Assembly: GCA_014549065.1 (NCBI GenBank)
Contig: JACDOX010000067.1
Span: 3,274,370-3,338,369 of the forward strand
Reading direction: 5' to 3'
DNA length: 64,000 bases
DNA from: Cardinalis cardinalis
Lineage: Eukaryota; Chordata; Aves; Passeriformes; Cardinalidae
The position numbers and the translations under genes were made by a program. Below, one piece after another: positions 50,959 to 64,000 of the stretch. Positions within the stretch are counted from its first letter, which is position 1, and every line of letters begins with the position of its first letter. The notes below the pieces were generated by a model. That model saw only the letters and a list, made by a program, of their open reading frames with translations. It did not search any database and had not been told where the DNA came from.

Positions 50959-53264
50959 CATATAGTAATACAAGAAGGCAAATGATCCAATCTTGATTCA
51001 CCAGTTTTCAACTAAGCAAGTGTAATTTTATTAAATATATNTTATACCCACTAATATAAAGTACATGAGATGCTNATACATGTGCTTCATTACTCATATT
51101 ATTGTTTAAGGCCTNCTGTCATTCTTGTCTTCATTGACCACTTGGTTGAAGGAGCCCTCTCTTTGTTTAGCACTAATGGGTGGATGTCCCCCAGCATCAG
51201 TAAAGGACAGGTCTTAAGTCACTGAGGACCCTCACATCTNTAATCTATGATTACAGAAAATATTTATGACAATTGTCAAATAAACTCTTTGTAAAACCAC
51301 TTCAAAAGTCTGATTTTCCCAAGCAGTGAGAGAGTACAGAATAACAATACCTTAAAATGGGAAGGATGGTGATGGGGAGGGATATTAATCCACAGACAAT
51401 TCTCAAACTGAGGGTCGAGCTCTATTCTTACTTACAAGCAGCAGGAGAGAAGAGCAAAAGGTCTTTACTGACTCCCATTAATGATGTACTGAAGAGCACT
51501 TTTTGGTCCTTTAACTTAAGTTAGTANTTAGTCAAGAAGAACTGCAAGTTTTTCTAAAAGACTTTGAATTACCATGAATACTCTAGATAAATATTGGAAA
51601 GGTTTCACACATTTACTGAAAGTGTAAGCAACTCCACATTCTTCGTGTATTGTTTAACACTTTTTAAGTTTTTAATAGCAGCTCTGCTGATGCCTTTGGC
51701 CTTTTCTCACTCATCACACTTGCTCTGTATACACTATTTTAGTCCAACAGATTTGCAAATCTATTTTTACCTCAGCATTGGAAACTGGCATCTCTTCTAC
51801 TTGTTGAAAGGAATGTCAGGTCCTAAGTTTTCATTTGCATCCACACGTAGGACAAATCATTACAACTTGGAAACAGTCACCAGCCTGAGCGTCTTAAACA
51901 GAAACATTCAAGATCTAGGACTACAATCCTAGCACTTTTTTCTTTCCTCTCTGTTAGATAGAACTGCTTTGCTTTGTGGGTGCCCAGCCATGACATGCAG
52001 CATAAAGCCCAGAGTTTCAGAGGCCTCTCGTCAATAGCTGGGCCACAGCNGTTTGACCAAAAGTGACACACTCCAGTGGTATTTTAGTAATTATGTACTC
52101 ACAAGTAATAGCATCAGAATCCTGGAAACTGCCGTGTGTACTGAACGGTCCATTCCACTGATCACCATTTTGAATAATTTCTCATTTATTTTAGAAAACA
52201 ATGTTTCTCTCACCTTCATGCTGAATAAATCCCATCAAAGCTGATGGGTTTTTTCCATGACAATCACTGAAATTTATCTGAATTTAAATGTGAAATTTAT
52301 CTGTGTAAATGTACACAACATCTGGGATTAATGGTTTCAAATAATGAAGGTCCTGAAGTGGCCCAGAATATACATGAGANCCAGTGAGAACTAGGTAAGT
52401 CATTTTTTTGGGGGGGATGTGGGAGAAAGGAATCAGGAGTTCAGCAAACAAGCCAGGTGTGTGTGAATAACTAACTAGTGTACTGAGGGGAACAAATAAG
52501 CTCTGGCCTGTTATTTGTAGACTACCACACACTAATGCTGATTTCAGGCCCAAAATGGAAGATCCCAGTTGAAGAAGGGGGATGGTTACGTNTGTGTACA
52601 CATATTCACTCACACTTGCACTTCTTTTATCCTCCTCCATTCAGGGTACAGATTCAAGCTGAAGTTTTGTTACACTCCAGCTACACAGAGATGCTCCAAA
52701 AGATAAGCAAATACTCAACATAATAGGAATCACTCAGATTTAGGTCAGCAAACTGCAAGCCTCACTAACTCCCAACACAGGAATACTTAACCTCTGCATA
52801 ACACTGGAGCGTTAGCCTGTCATGCGAGCCCAGCCTCCCTCCCTGAGCTTACACCACACGGTGCAGTGCCCTGCACAGCCTGGCNGAGCCACGCATCACT
52901 GCTAATGCATCCTGATGGATGAGCAGCACCAGAACCTAAAACATATGAAAATCAGAGAGCCACAGACAACAGAAGTCCTTGAAACACATTTTACACTCTT
53001 AAAAAAATCATTAAAATGCATTGAACTTAAGTACAGTCTTCATAAATTTAACTATGTTATTTATTGATAAAATAGTAATTTATGTTAATTTTACAAAGCC
53101 TTTACAGGCTTTGCTTCTGTTTACAGATAAAAGTATCTGCAGAAACTGCTGCTGATCCAGATGCCTGTCTAATACATAATACTTCACAGCCTTGCAAAAT
53201 GCTGTGTATTAAAGGTTGGAAACTGCTTTTTGGCCTACTTTCTACACTGACATACTGAAAAGGA

Positions 53265-53475
53265 GGGAGAGTCTTGTGGTTGAGACACTTGGCTGGGACT
53301 GGGATGACCTGGGTTCAGTTTCAGACTCTGCTGCAGACTCCCAGTACATCCTTACACAAGTGACTTAATCTCCCTGTAAATTAGCTCCCCACATGGAACA
53401 TGGGGCTGCCAATAGTTCTGGATGCTGGTGGGGCTTTTTCCTATTTAGACTACACAGGCTTTGGGATGNAGACTT
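53265..53475 (+). mobile_element. Old MIR-like (tRNA-derived) SINE
   Basis: It begins with a tRNA-like head containing a box-B-like GGTTCAGTTTC (53312-53322), continues with ACAAGTGACTTAATCTCCCT (the MIR 'caagtcacttaacctct' core) and an ACATGGGGCTGCCAATA-type segment, and ends in TTTAGACTACACAGGCTTTG, which recalls the tail of sauropsid MIR-like SINEs. The order of blocks is more convincing than any single match. No intact tRNA cloverleaf is present. Confidence 0.65.
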
Positions 53476-56020
53476 GTGTGTTTTCCGAATGATAAAGGGA
53501 GCCTCAAGCTGAGTTCAGGCCTCTTGGAATTACTCTAATAAAATGAGAAAAGATCTTTCATGTAAAGTTTTTTGTGTTTCGATTCTTCAAGGTTTTATGG
53601 TGGTTGGATTTGGGTTTTTTTCTTTTTTGGAGGAGGGATGTGTGTTTTATGGGAGTTTTTAATGTTCAATTAATTGTCAGTTTCTAGTAAAAGACAAGAG
53701 GAATTTGCTCCTGAGATTTTCTCTACTGGGTGAGTGCAACAGCANCAGAACACATTCCACAGAGCAACTCATGCACAATCAATTAGGTCNTCTAATTAAT
53801 TTTCCAACTCAATAGGTGCTATGAAATTTTTTTCTTCAGAAATATATCTACACACATGTGTAAAAGCAACCCAAAAACTCTTAAAAGGAGAGGAGAAGGA
53901 CTGATATTCACTTGAAAGGAATGGGCTGCTACATGGGAGCAATGTTCTCTCACACGGAATTCATATTTCTGTCATGAAGGGAGAAAACACATATGGGGGG
54001 CATAAGAGTATTTTCCCATTGACAAGGTTGTGTAGTTACCATTAGGGACTGACTTGTTAATCAGTATTTAGAGTAATTTATGATATTAGGTTACTCCATA
54101 ACTAGGGAGAATAAAAACATGTGGAGAGCAAAAGACACATTTTAAAAATAGGTTTGAATTAAATAGGGACAAAAAATGTAGCTGTTTACAGGGGTTTAAC
54201 CACATATTACGTCAGATGTGCTACAGCATCTAACAGGTATCTGTTTCTCTAGTGCTAACTCAGCTAAAACTTCAATCAGCATCACTGTGTCTGAATAAGG
54301 ACTCTGGATCAAAGATTGAAAGAAGCAGGAGAAGAATGGCCAGGCCAATTTTTTGCCTTCTCTCACAGGGTTTTACAGCAGCAAATTTTCAACAGCCATG
54401 ACTTTTCTCTGCACTTCCTTTCCCATCATNGTGATCACCCACAAGTCCTTATCCCACACTAACATAATGAAGTGTTTGTGGCATCAGAGTTATAATTGCN
54501 ATGTCTGGATTAAAACAGTGAGTTGTGACATTTCTAAGAGTCCTAAGGGAGATGACAGTGAATTATAGAGAATACACAGACACTTGATAGTCCACAATTA
54601 TGGGGAAAAAAGGCACAGAAGCACAATTAAGTGCTTCAGTTGGGGTTTTACTATGGGTGTTTCTANGGAAGCATAGACTAGATTTATAAAGAACTTATAA
54701 AAATATCCAAAGCAAATAAAAAGTGATAAACATTACAGTTTCTCCAACCTGTAAGACAAATCAGGGTTCTGTTAGCAACTGTTTCAAACAATGCGGCTGC
54801 TAGATCAGATGAACAGACCGAGGAGAGACAGCAAGCCCTGGAAAAGATACATACTGCTTGTAGGTAGGGGAAAGCCAGAGCAAAAAGCCTTCAGGGAACA
54901 AGTGTGAAGGAAACAAGGATACAAAGAAGCAAAACAGCAAAAGAGCAGAGGGACAGAAAACAGGAAGGCANCAAAGACGGAATGGATCAAAGCAAATCTA
55001 AGAAATGAGTGGGAGGCACAGAGACAAGGAGAGATAAACAGTGGGAGCCAGCAGACACCATGTGTGAGAAGGGNAGAAAAGGGAAGGGGAGGGAGGAAAA
55101 GGCTGGCCAGCCCCAGAGGTTCACAAGCTGACCAGGAGAGGGAAGTTTGCCAGGACAGGCCGGCCANCTACCTGGGTAAAAATGAGGGCCAGAGAGCCAA
55201 CTAGTAAAGAGCAGCCAGGCAGCAAAAGCCATCCAGGAGAGGAATCTGTGTATGGAGCAGGGTGGGCACAATCCCAGCTGCACCCAGGAGCTGGGNGAGC
55301 CCAGCAAGCACCACACAGGGGAATGGGCAGGAGCAGCACCCAGCCCTGTGCTCCAAGAACAGCAGTGAGCAAGAAGCAAAAAGATGCCTGAGAACATCCC
55401 AGCAATAGAGTGAGCATCTCACTGACATATCTGGCTATGCACTCTGAAATACTATCCACTAGGATCATTGGGTGGCCAAATATGAATAAACAATGACTAG
55501 ACNAATTGCAGCTATTAACCATCCCTTTTCCCAAAAGGCATTTTCCTCCCATTTGCAGGCCTGATATCCATATTTGTTTTCNACTTTGATACTTTCAAGA
55601 TGACAAAGTAAAAATTATATATCCCAATATTATTTNTATAGTTAAATGTCATAATCCTAAATCAAGAAAAACAAACGCCAGGGCAGTGATAAATAAGAAT
55701 GAGAGATAAAAAAGGTGTTACAAACCACATGAAGAATGGCCTAATTTAGCAGTGACAACATACTGCTTATCTCTTCAGTTAGGCAGCTCCTATCCATCCA
55801 TCTCAAAGAAATAAAATTAACTATACTGAATAAGAAAAACATTGAAAGCTGTTACTAAAGGATTTCTACTAGATAGTAAAAACTTGTGCTGTCTTCTGAA
55901 AGATTTTGTACACTAAAAGAACAATAATTGAACAATTGAGTGGATTAGAATAAACCATGACAAGGTCTAATTGTGTTCCTATCTTCAGAGCTAAAATTTA
56001 TTTTAAAAAAAAGCAGTAAG

Positions 56021-56037
56021 GTGTGTGTGTGTGTATG

Positions 56038-56073
<36 letters not shown>
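56021..56073. repeat. Compound (GT)n(AT)n microsatellite
   Basis: About seven GT units, then GTAT units, then an uninterrupted run of about 15 AT units. Likely polymorphic. Confidence 0.95.
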
Positions 56074-56076
<3 letters not shown>

Positions 56077-58360
56077 TCTGAGAAGAACAAGTTTCATTTC
56101 ACAGTCAAAACAGACTGTTAAGTGCATCCTGTTCATTTTTAATCCCCAACATTTTCCTGCTGTAAATCAGCATAATAAAAAGCAGGTACTTAAATTAATG
56201 GGTGATCCTGTCAAGGAATCGGGACTCAGGGAAAGAACAGAACAGGTGGAGGCAGTGTCTCAATGTTTACCTTGCCTTTCTGGCTATAGGACCTGCTCCA
56301 CACCACCAAAACTCCAGAGTAAGTTTTTCCTTTTAACTTCACTGGGCTTTGAACNAAGTATCAAGCCATCAGGAAGCCAGTGATCCATTAAACTGCCTTC
56401 CCCTCGAACCAGAAGAGATTTACAGCTGAGAAAGATGATATTCCAGGCATAAAAAGTCAAATTCTGCTTGGGACCAAGTGCAAGAGAGCAGCACATGCCA
56501 GGCAGCACCATGGGGTTCCCACAACTGGTAAGAGGAGGGAAGGGTAGGGAAGCAGGAGGGAAGAGGGAGCAGTGAGGAGTTATGAGAGGGAAGCACACAG
56601 AGCGCAGCATAATGCAGTTGAAAGTTCCTCTGTGGGAGCTCTGGTATCTGCCTAAGCTGCAAGGTTTAGCAATTGCAGCGCCAATATAAATTTGTACCTA
56701 AAAATATAGGAAATATTTTCTTTTANTTTTTACTAGAATGGGTACGTTTAACAATCCAGGTGGTCATCAATACATATGTGATTCACTTCCAGCAACATTA
56801 GTGGAACAACAGACTGTTCCGTGGGGTGTCTAAAGTTTCAGCTGCTTGTAAACCAGCACTGTGGGAAAACTTTTAGGTGGCTTTAAAAAAATTCTTGTAA
56901 AACAGTAGAAAGCTCATNATTTAAGACAGTTCAGTGGAAGAGAAAACTTCCTCCTGATTATCAGAAATATTTTGCACTACATCCAAAAGGCAAGTAGGAC
57001 TTCCTCCAGGAATAATGTCTTTTATCCACATCATTCTTTGTCAGGAAAGTGTCTGAATATCTGTTTAAATAATTAAGTTTCAGGTTTCAACTGCACTTGT
57101 GATAAATAATATTCACAGGAGAAAAATGTTTTTAGAGCATCAGATAGTTTTGTCTTATAAAATAAAATAAGCTTGTGGTGGTTAAACTACCCTACATAAG
57201 AACATTTTATTAGTGTGTGAATATACTATAAGCTTAAGTTATAAAGACATTTAGCCCACACTTTTGAAATGAGATAACCACTGGACTGGAACTCTTGCCT
57301 GGCAGCATGCTGATCTCTTTCTTTGTCCCATTTCATTTAATTAGCAACTTGAAATTGGATCAGCAACTTTTAAACAGCTGATTAAAAGCCTTGTTCACAG
57401 AAATTATCTTGGTTATTTTTCACATCAGCATCAGGCTGCCCCTCTGCAGGGCAGTAACTCTGCTGTGATTTCATTCCACTTTGGAAAACGTGTGGAGAAT
57501 CACTGGCACCTTGGGTACTGCATCTGCATCAACATCTCCCACTGCAAACCACACACAATACTGACTACTTGAATAAAAACAACAAACATNAAAAAAAGAC
57601 ACAAGGACATCACCTCAGCAAAAAAGGAAAGTACAAAACTCTTCTACATCTGCTCAAATTTGAGCATAACCCAAATCCTACTAAAATGCAAACATCTCCT
57701 TTAGATTTAAAAGAGCTACTTATGCTTCATCAGAGACCATTGGAAGACACATATACAAATTCGTCTAGGTGTTNAAAAATGTTCATTAACATACTTGCAT
57801 TCTAAAAGTGCTTAAGAAATGAAAATATCACATGAAAGACTCTGTATATGGCACATAAGCCCAAAAGGAAAAGAACAGTATATTATAAAACTGATTTTCT
57901 TTGCTATTTACTCTACTAGAGTATTTCTCACTCATCATCTTGAAATCCCTAGTTGCAGTTAAATAAATACCATTCCATATAATGGTATTTTCTATCCACT
58001 ATAACCACAATCTTCATTAAACATTTCCATATTTGCNGCTTATGCATTTAAGCAATTTTAACTTTTATCCAGAATTACTGATTGATATTGTGTGGTAGCA
58101 CAGCATAGATCTAATTGCTTTCTCAATAACATTATTGAAATCTTGCTGACAAGATTTGATCAGGTCTCTGACTCCTGATTCAAAGCCCACTTAGGTCTTT
58201 GGGCATCCTTTTATTTTATGTGAGTAGGTTTTGGATCACTTCAAGAGTGACTGTGAATTTTTCATCCAGGCTTCACGTCTCTGAACAATGTCAAGACTTC
58301 TACCTTTAGATTTAAAGTACTGCCTGAATGTCTGAATATAAAACTAATAGATAGGCACAA

Positions 58361-58377
58361 GTGTGTGTGTGTGTGTG
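58361..58377. repeat. (GT)n microsatellite
   Basis: About eight GT units followed by GCATGTATGTG. Confidence 0.9.
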
Positions 58378-61300
58378 CATGTATGTGAAATGCAGGTATA
58401 ATCTGCCCTCTGGACATAGCAAAATAGGCTGTAGAATAAACCATAGAATAAACCACAAGCCATTCCCTGCAGGGTTCTGGCAATAGTTTACACTAAGTGG
58501 CAAATAATTACTGCTTTAGATATTTCTTGAAATGCCAGTCATCTTGAACTCTTCTGGTATTTCCTGGGGTGCAACAGGCAGTTGCCCAGAAATTTTGTAT
58601 GTGGTATTTGATGTCAAATCACTGTGTAACATCTTATAAGATTACCTAAATATTTATGAACAAAGAATAAAAGTTATATATGCATATGCACAAACCCCAT
58701 CTAATTTGTTTAAATAATTTCAGACAGTAAAAAACTCAATTCTCATATCAAGAATTCCTTCAGCAGACAAACATGAAGCAGTCTCTCCGTAGTGGGAGAT
58801 GTTAAAAGGAGCTCCTGTAAGCTGCACTCCACANAACTCCCACTGAAGTGTCAAAACTACCCTAAGCCTTCTCAGTAAGTCTCTCCTCCATTATGCTCGA
58901 TTCAAAGGGAGTGTATTTATTCATTCATTTATTTCAAAGAGGACCAAGATACCAGTCCTAATATGTCTGGGGGATAGTCGAATCATGGATGCAAAGGCTT
59001 GCTGNTGCTGCAGAGCAACAAAGAGAAATTCCTCCCAGCTTGAACTGAAACGGACATCAACAAGGCAGGCTGCAGGAAGTTGTTATTTCTACTCAAAATT
59101 CTAAACAGCTGTTTTCAAGGCAGATTAAAAGATTTTTCAATGTTTGGACTCAACTCAAGAGCTTTATCTAATGCATACTTTGTATTTGAGTATTTGTTGA
59201 ATTAGAAATTTAATAGAGCAGCTGAGTATTTTAAAATCTTTTGGAAGATGTGAAAAAGGGATGTGAACTCTAGCACACCCTGTAAAACATAAATTTCTTA
59301 CCAAAAGAATATGTTATTCATGTGCTCTGTACATTAGGTCAATTATTACTCACTTTCTTTGGAGAACCACCAAGTGCCTCCACCCTTTATAACAGAGCAC
59401 TGTAATCAACTGTAGTAAGAATAGCAGAATTATTTTAATACACACCGGTGGCTCAGGCCTGAGCTCAAGAAGGCTTGAACAGTAAGAGACTAAGAGGGAT
59501 TTGCCATCATCTTTCCTTTATAAGAGGGAAAGAAATTTCCCTTTCCTTGTACACCTCTGTAAATAATTTGAATTGCACATAAATAGGGAACAATTTATAA
59601 AAAGGAATGCTTTAAATTTGGCCTCCAATTTAAACACTTCTGTTATTTAATGACAAATTCCATAAACAATCTGATACCAAAACTTCTTCCACAGCACGTC
59701 TTTCATTTCCGCTAACCCAATTTAACCTCTCATCTTCCTTGCACTCAGCAGCTGTACAAAGCACTTTTTTTGTACTGACATCAGCAAGCGACTGAAGTGT
59801 TAGTGCTAGATTTAAAATGCCTTCTAAAACCACGACATTTTGTATTGAATTTGGAACCAAGTTTGACACAACTTGTACTGTTATTTTAATATAGTATCAC
59901 CTTTCACTAAACCNTATCTTGTTGGGTTCCTGCTGGGACCTGAGAACTGAAATAGCACAAGGTTTAATGCATGGCACTTCATTTTGTCCAGCCTGGCTCA
60001 GGCCAAGAGAAGCATTTCAAATTATTTAGATAACCACACAGATTAAATACCCAGCAAGATAGCTTGCTAAGTCATTCATCATTTGCCATTCCTGGCCTGT
60101 GCTTGTGTCTAGCAATGTTTTCACTAGAAGAGCCATTCAGATGAATGGAATGCACATCTCCACTGAGTCTCCCCTGCCCAAGCAGCAGTCTAAAAATGTC
60201 TCAACCTGCCTCCAATGCTCTTTTCCCCAGATAGATGAAAACTGGCTAGATCCTCTCTGCCATCATCTTCTTGTCTATCTCCCCTTCTCACCTGTATCTC
60301 TTGCCTTTATGAGCCCTATAACTTGACCAAATTTTAGTGTATTAAAACATTATTGTCTCCTTACTTCAATCCCTCAAAAAATTCACAAATTGTCCTCTTA
60401 CTACTCTTTAACCCCTCAGCTCAAGAATCAAGTTACTGGAATTAGTTCACACCACNGGGTGTAATTCAATTTCACAGTATCTGCATCATTAAGCTGTATC
60501 TTACCTGAAAGGTTATTGGAGCCAAAGTAACTTAACATCAACTCTCCTTTCACAGAATCTTTTCACAGAGGTGGATCACTCACCTCTTTTCTCACTGCAG
60601 ATCTTTTGGCCTTTGAAGCCTGTGGCTTGGAAGTAATTTTTGACCCTGTGGCTTCTTCTGGAGTCTGTATTAATCCAACTGTAAAGCTGCCATACTTGCA
60701 TTTTACAAACCTCTCCAAGTTACCACCCATACTGTCCCACCAGGACATGGAGATTCTCATAAAGGCTTTCATCATATCCCAGCAGGACAATTATNCTTCA
60801 CTGCTTGCTGGTTTTACTATTACTTCTTTTAAACATTTCAAGTCCAAGTAGTGTTCTGTCACTGTACTGCTCAACTGAGCTAAGACATCTGGACAATCCC
60901 AGTCCAATGGCCNTTGAAGAAACAGTTCAAGGTGTGTCTCACTTTAAGAGTCACCTTAATTGCACTTTAAAGAAAGTGCACAGCATGNTTTTTCCACTGC
61001 ATTTTTATCACTTTTTTTTGCTGTAGTTCTCAGAAANGTAAGCAAACAGGAGCTGTTGAGGTCCTAAAACCCTCCATCACTGAGGTACCCAGCTGCTTCC
61101 TAAATCAGGTGAAATTAGCAAGTACCTAATAGGTCTCCCCATCTTTTTGCATTAAGTGACAAGCAAGTAACTACAATTAGTGTCAAGTGCAAANAGGAAA
61201 ACTCTCCTGACAGTGTGTCTGTAGTTATTAGTATTACTTGGATTTAAAACCATTCCCTATTCCACACCCCATGAACCACTGTAGTTTTGTCAGCTTATTC

Positions 61301-61591
61301 TTCATTTTTAAACTAACTGTTCCATTTTTACAATTTTATTAGGCAAGTACATTAGGTGTCATCAGCATAACATGTGCTTTCATNTCACTCAATCAATCAC
61401 TGCCACAGGAAAAACACTCTCTGGATAACAGAACACACAAATAAGAAAAAAAAACCCACAGAAGATCCAGAATTATGAGCACTTAGACAANGTTAGCACT
61501 GGACCTTCATTAAATAGCTAATAGGTCTGAATGGTACAGCTGGAGGTGTACAAATCACAGACTAACACATATTTTAGCACATTTTCCACAG

Positions 61592-61684
61592 TCCTGGGCA
61601 ATCTGCTCCAACTGATCCTGTTTGAGCAGGGGAGTTGGACTAGGTGATCTAAAGAGGTCCCTTCCACCCTAAGCAATTCTGTAA
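61592..61684 (+). mobile_element. CR1 LINE 3' end (truncated copy)
   Basis: CCTGGGCAATCTGCTCCAAC, then TTTGAGCAGGGGAGTTGGAC, then GAGGTCCCTTCCACCCTAAG and CAATTCTGT form the classic 3' terminal part of bird CR1 elements in order. Divergence from the remembered consensus is low, so this is a younger copy than the one in intron 18. It is one of the main reasons to assign the window to a bird. Confidence 0.9.
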
Positions 61685-64000
61685 GCTGAAATACAGTTAG
61701 AAATTACCTTCTGTCCCTTTAAANCTTACCGTTCTATTTTTAAAAGAATGTAAATGCATTGTTTGATAGGCAGGAGTTACCCCACTAACCAGCAGATATG
61801 CATTTTGTTGTGCTGGTTTTGCCAGAGATAAACTGCTTTTCCAAACCTTGCTGAAAATTCAGACACCAATAGATTCATTGGCGCAAATGTAAGTAATGGG
61901 ACCAAGATAAAAGGACCTAGAGAAAAAGCTGAGGGCTTAATCTTGAGACCAAAGAATACTATGAGGTCCCTGGGCATACAGAAATAAGGAAAATGGTAAA
62001 TCTCGTAAAATATCACTGAACTTATAACCACTGCTGCAATGCCAGCAAGGACACCTCTGGCTTGGTCCCATGCTGTGTGCAGTGGTGCAGGATGAAGGCA
62101 TCAGCCACCACCTCCCCAAGGAGGCAACAACTGTGAGCATAGAGCTTTCTCCCCAGCTCCTGCTTCCCTATGACTGTCAGCACCTCTGTGTCAGAAGAAA
62201 AAGCCTTAGAGGGTCACAGAAGACCATTCATTCCAAGGAGTAAGGAGCAAATGGGGACAGCACTGAACACCTGGCAATCACTGGGTAAACTTTGCAAAAA
62301 ACATAAACATTGAGGACAGGATCATTATAAAACATAACCGAGATCACTTGGTAAGCCAGGCTTACTCGAGGAAATGCCTTTTAAAAATTGAGGCACACAC
62401 TAAGTTAAACATTCAGAGACAAGTAAAACAGTGCAGAGACCCCTCCTTCAGAATGGGAGACCTATAATCTGAATTACACCACCATGGAAAAAAATGAAGG
62501 CTATAGCACAGCAGACTCAGTTCCATTAACCTAGCTGTGCTAGTTTAGTTTGGGTAACNCCTGCAATAGATACAAAGTAAATGTATAAGACCACAATCAA
62601 AACTCAGGCGCTTGAAAAGGTTCACATTTCTTAAAATATAAACCCACATGTATATATGTGTAAACACACATGCACTTTTAATAACTTTCATACTTNTTTA
62701 AAATTACATATCTGTAGCCTTTGCACGCTTAGCTACAGAGAAGGGAAATACTGAATCCTGGTTCCTTTACGTAGCAAAATTCCACCTTTTTTTCCAAAAG
62801 AAGTTTCTTCTGGACAAAGAGTGCAAAGCCAAGCTCTGTTTTACAGCATAGCAGAATTTGGAGAGTGATATTTCTCTCAGGGCTCCTTTCTTTTCAGACC
62901 TTATTTAGGCCTCTTTTCTTTTCCTAAAGCATTTCTCTAAAGTGCCAAACTGTACAAGCTATCATAAAAAAAATATATATAAAAACTACTCAGTCATTAT
63001 TCATGAACCTCTCAAGGGCAACTGGAAGTGAGAATGTGCCTGTCCTTACAGCTGCTCTTAGGTAGTTGTTTCCCACNATTTTTTGCAGCTTTTATAGTAG
63101 ATCTCTTTCTAAATCTAACAGTTTACTTTAGAAAAGTCTTGTTTTTACAGAGATTTCAACAGCTCTGTTACAAATACGTAGCAAAAAAATCTTACATGTG
63201 TCAAAACAGTTACACTGACCACTTTGAGCACCTCTGTTTAAGATGCATTTTCATTAGCATTTTGCAGCTGACCTACATAAAAGAATTGTTTTACTTGGAA
63301 ATGCCTTCATCAGTTCATCTTTCATTAGGTTAGATCTATGTTTTAAAAGAGGTTTCTTTTCTTTTTTAGAACTGGCCATCTAAAAAGTTTTAGATCTATT
63401 GTAAAAACAAAGAAAAAAAAGTAAATCACAAACTCAACTGAGGCATCATGCATACTCNCTTCTGTGGCAACTCTAACAAAAATTCTTAGCTTACCAACCC
63501 AAGAAGAAAAAAAGCTATAAATGGATGATTCACAAGGAAAACATTTCTTTTCACTGTAACAAATTAGAGGATTTCAGGTAGCGGTGCTTTCTTATATCAA
63601 AATATATTGCAGCCCAGAGAAGGAGTAATTTTCTCCATAAACAGCTAAACAGGCATTGTTAGGTAAGTTCTCAGCTGCATTTACTCATTCCCTATGTTAT
63701 ATCTGACTCTGGGAGTCACCATTTCAAAGGCACCTTTTCTTTNGAAAGTTCCATGAGAAATCAGTTGTGGCCAGCTATTTTATTTTTTACAAGTTTTGGC
63801 TGAAATTAGAAAAATGGGCCTGGTAAAATGGTTCTAAGAGGGGAACATGAGCCCTAAGATACACATTCTGGATTTCTCAAATGTAACACCACGCTGCAAT
63901 GACAACCAATATCAATAAAAGTTGATTCAATCTTTCAGCACACATACACACAAAAAAAAAATTACTCTCGTGATACAACACATGAGAGGGATTCTTTCCA

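Larger units (their letters stand above)
1..64000 (-). other. FBN1: FBN1 locus, internal segment (exons 6-27 and introns)
   Basis: The whole window lies inside one transcription unit read right to left. Twenty-two exons translate in order into the hybrid, TB, EGF and proline-rich modules of fibrillin-1. Splice sites are AG at acceptors and GT at donors throughout, all junctions are phase 1, and exon lengths equal the remembered human lengths except for the proline-rich exon (159 against 180) and the TB3 exon (225 against 228). The promoter, exons 1-5 and exons after 27 lie outside. The proline-rich exon argues against FBN2; FBN3 is less likely because module sequences such as SIRNICLNGMCINEDGSFKC are almost identical to human fibrillin-1. 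Exon numbers follow the classic 65-exon scheme, in which exon 1 holds the start codon. Confidence 0.95.
42504..64000 (-). other. FBN1: FBN1 intron 5 (at least 21.5 kb, incomplete)
   Basis: Everything above 42503 appears to be a single large intron. I looked on the minus strand for exon 5 (EGF3, 96 bases in human) and saw no cysteine-rich frame with suitable splice sites. It holds an 18-base tandem repeat (43297), a 23-base tandem repeat (49989), a hairpin (50912), an old SINE (53265), microsatellites (56021, 58361), a CR1 3' end (61592) and a purine-rich GC-richer patch (about 54780-55420). The remaining stretches are AT-rich with nothing recognised. Confidence 0.85.

Noticed and set aside
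53265..53340. A tRNA gene suggested by a box-B-like sequence
   Set aside because: No complete cloverleaf can be drawn and the downstream blocks are those of a MIR-like SINE.
55121..55552. Overlapping long frames (143 and 136 codons) on the minus strand in intron 5
   Set aside because: Low-complexity, purine/pyrimidine-biased DNA gives long frames on one strand by composition alone; several N codons interrupt them.
55973..56383. A 136-codon open frame on the plus strand
   Set aside because: Its start runs through the (GT)n(AT)n microsatellite, which encodes artificial Val-Cys and Ile-Tyr repeats.
42504..64000. Search for FBN1 exon 5 (EGF3)
   Set aside because: No minus-strand frame with the six-cysteine EGF pattern and splice sites was seen, so it is taken to lie beyond the window. 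A short exon could still have been missed by eye.
1..64000. CRISPR arrays, operons, riboswitches or other prokaryotic features
   Set aside because: The window is an intron-rich vertebrate gene; no regularly spaced repeats or bacterial gene layout is present.

Overview
The window is vertebrate nuclear DNA, most likely from a bird. It holds one gene that I can support: the 5' half of the fibrillin-1 gene (FBN1), read on the minus strand. Twenty-one complete coding exons and one cut exon lie between positions 1 and 42503. They match, in order and nearly base for base in length, human exons 6 to 27 in the classic 65-exon numbering. Together they carry 2886 coding bases (962 codons), about 4.5% of the window; the rest is intron. 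FBN1 was chosen over FBN2 because the exon between TB1 and the next EGF module is proline-rich (glycine-rich in FBN2), and because many modules are almost identical to human fibrillin-1. A bird is suggested by two short 3' ends of young CR1 LINEs and by old amniote repeats, with no mammalian L1 or Alu-like sequence seen.

Layout, following transcription from high to low coordinates: 64000-42504 is at least 21.5 kb of intron 5, with no exon found. Next come hybrid domain 1 (42503-42306), cbEGF1 (39066-38941), cbEGF2 (34573-34448), TB1 (30725-30567), the proline-rich region (27681-27523) and EGF4 (26166-26026). These are followed by cbEGF3 to cbEGF6 (25269-13779), TB2 in two exons (12873-11444) and cbEGF7 to cbEGF9 (10559-7856). 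The 3' part of the gene in this window holds hybrid domain 2 in two exons (6920-5738), cbEGF10 (3224-3099), TB3 (2311-2087), cbEGF11 (909-784), cbEGF12 (691-563) and the start of cbEGF13 (111-1). Every complete exon is a multiple of three bases and every junction is phase 1, so the calcium-binding consensus of most EGF modules is completed across a splice junction.

The product is a secreted extracellular-matrix glycoprotein that polymerises head to tail into 10-12 nm microfibrils. The encoded part carries the hybrid-1 module with its unpaired cysteine, the flexible proline-rich hinge, and the TB/cbEGF rods up to the start of the long cbEGF11-22 stretch.

I found no undescribed gene system. 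The best second-look items are an old CR1 LINE whose similarity runs almost to the 5' splice site of exon 18, four exonic N positions that all fall on third codon positions, a 47-base near-perfect hairpin in intron 5, and a cluster of donor sites lacking G at +5 in exons 20-25. Comparisons with human exon lengths and with repeat consensus sequences are from memory and were not computed.
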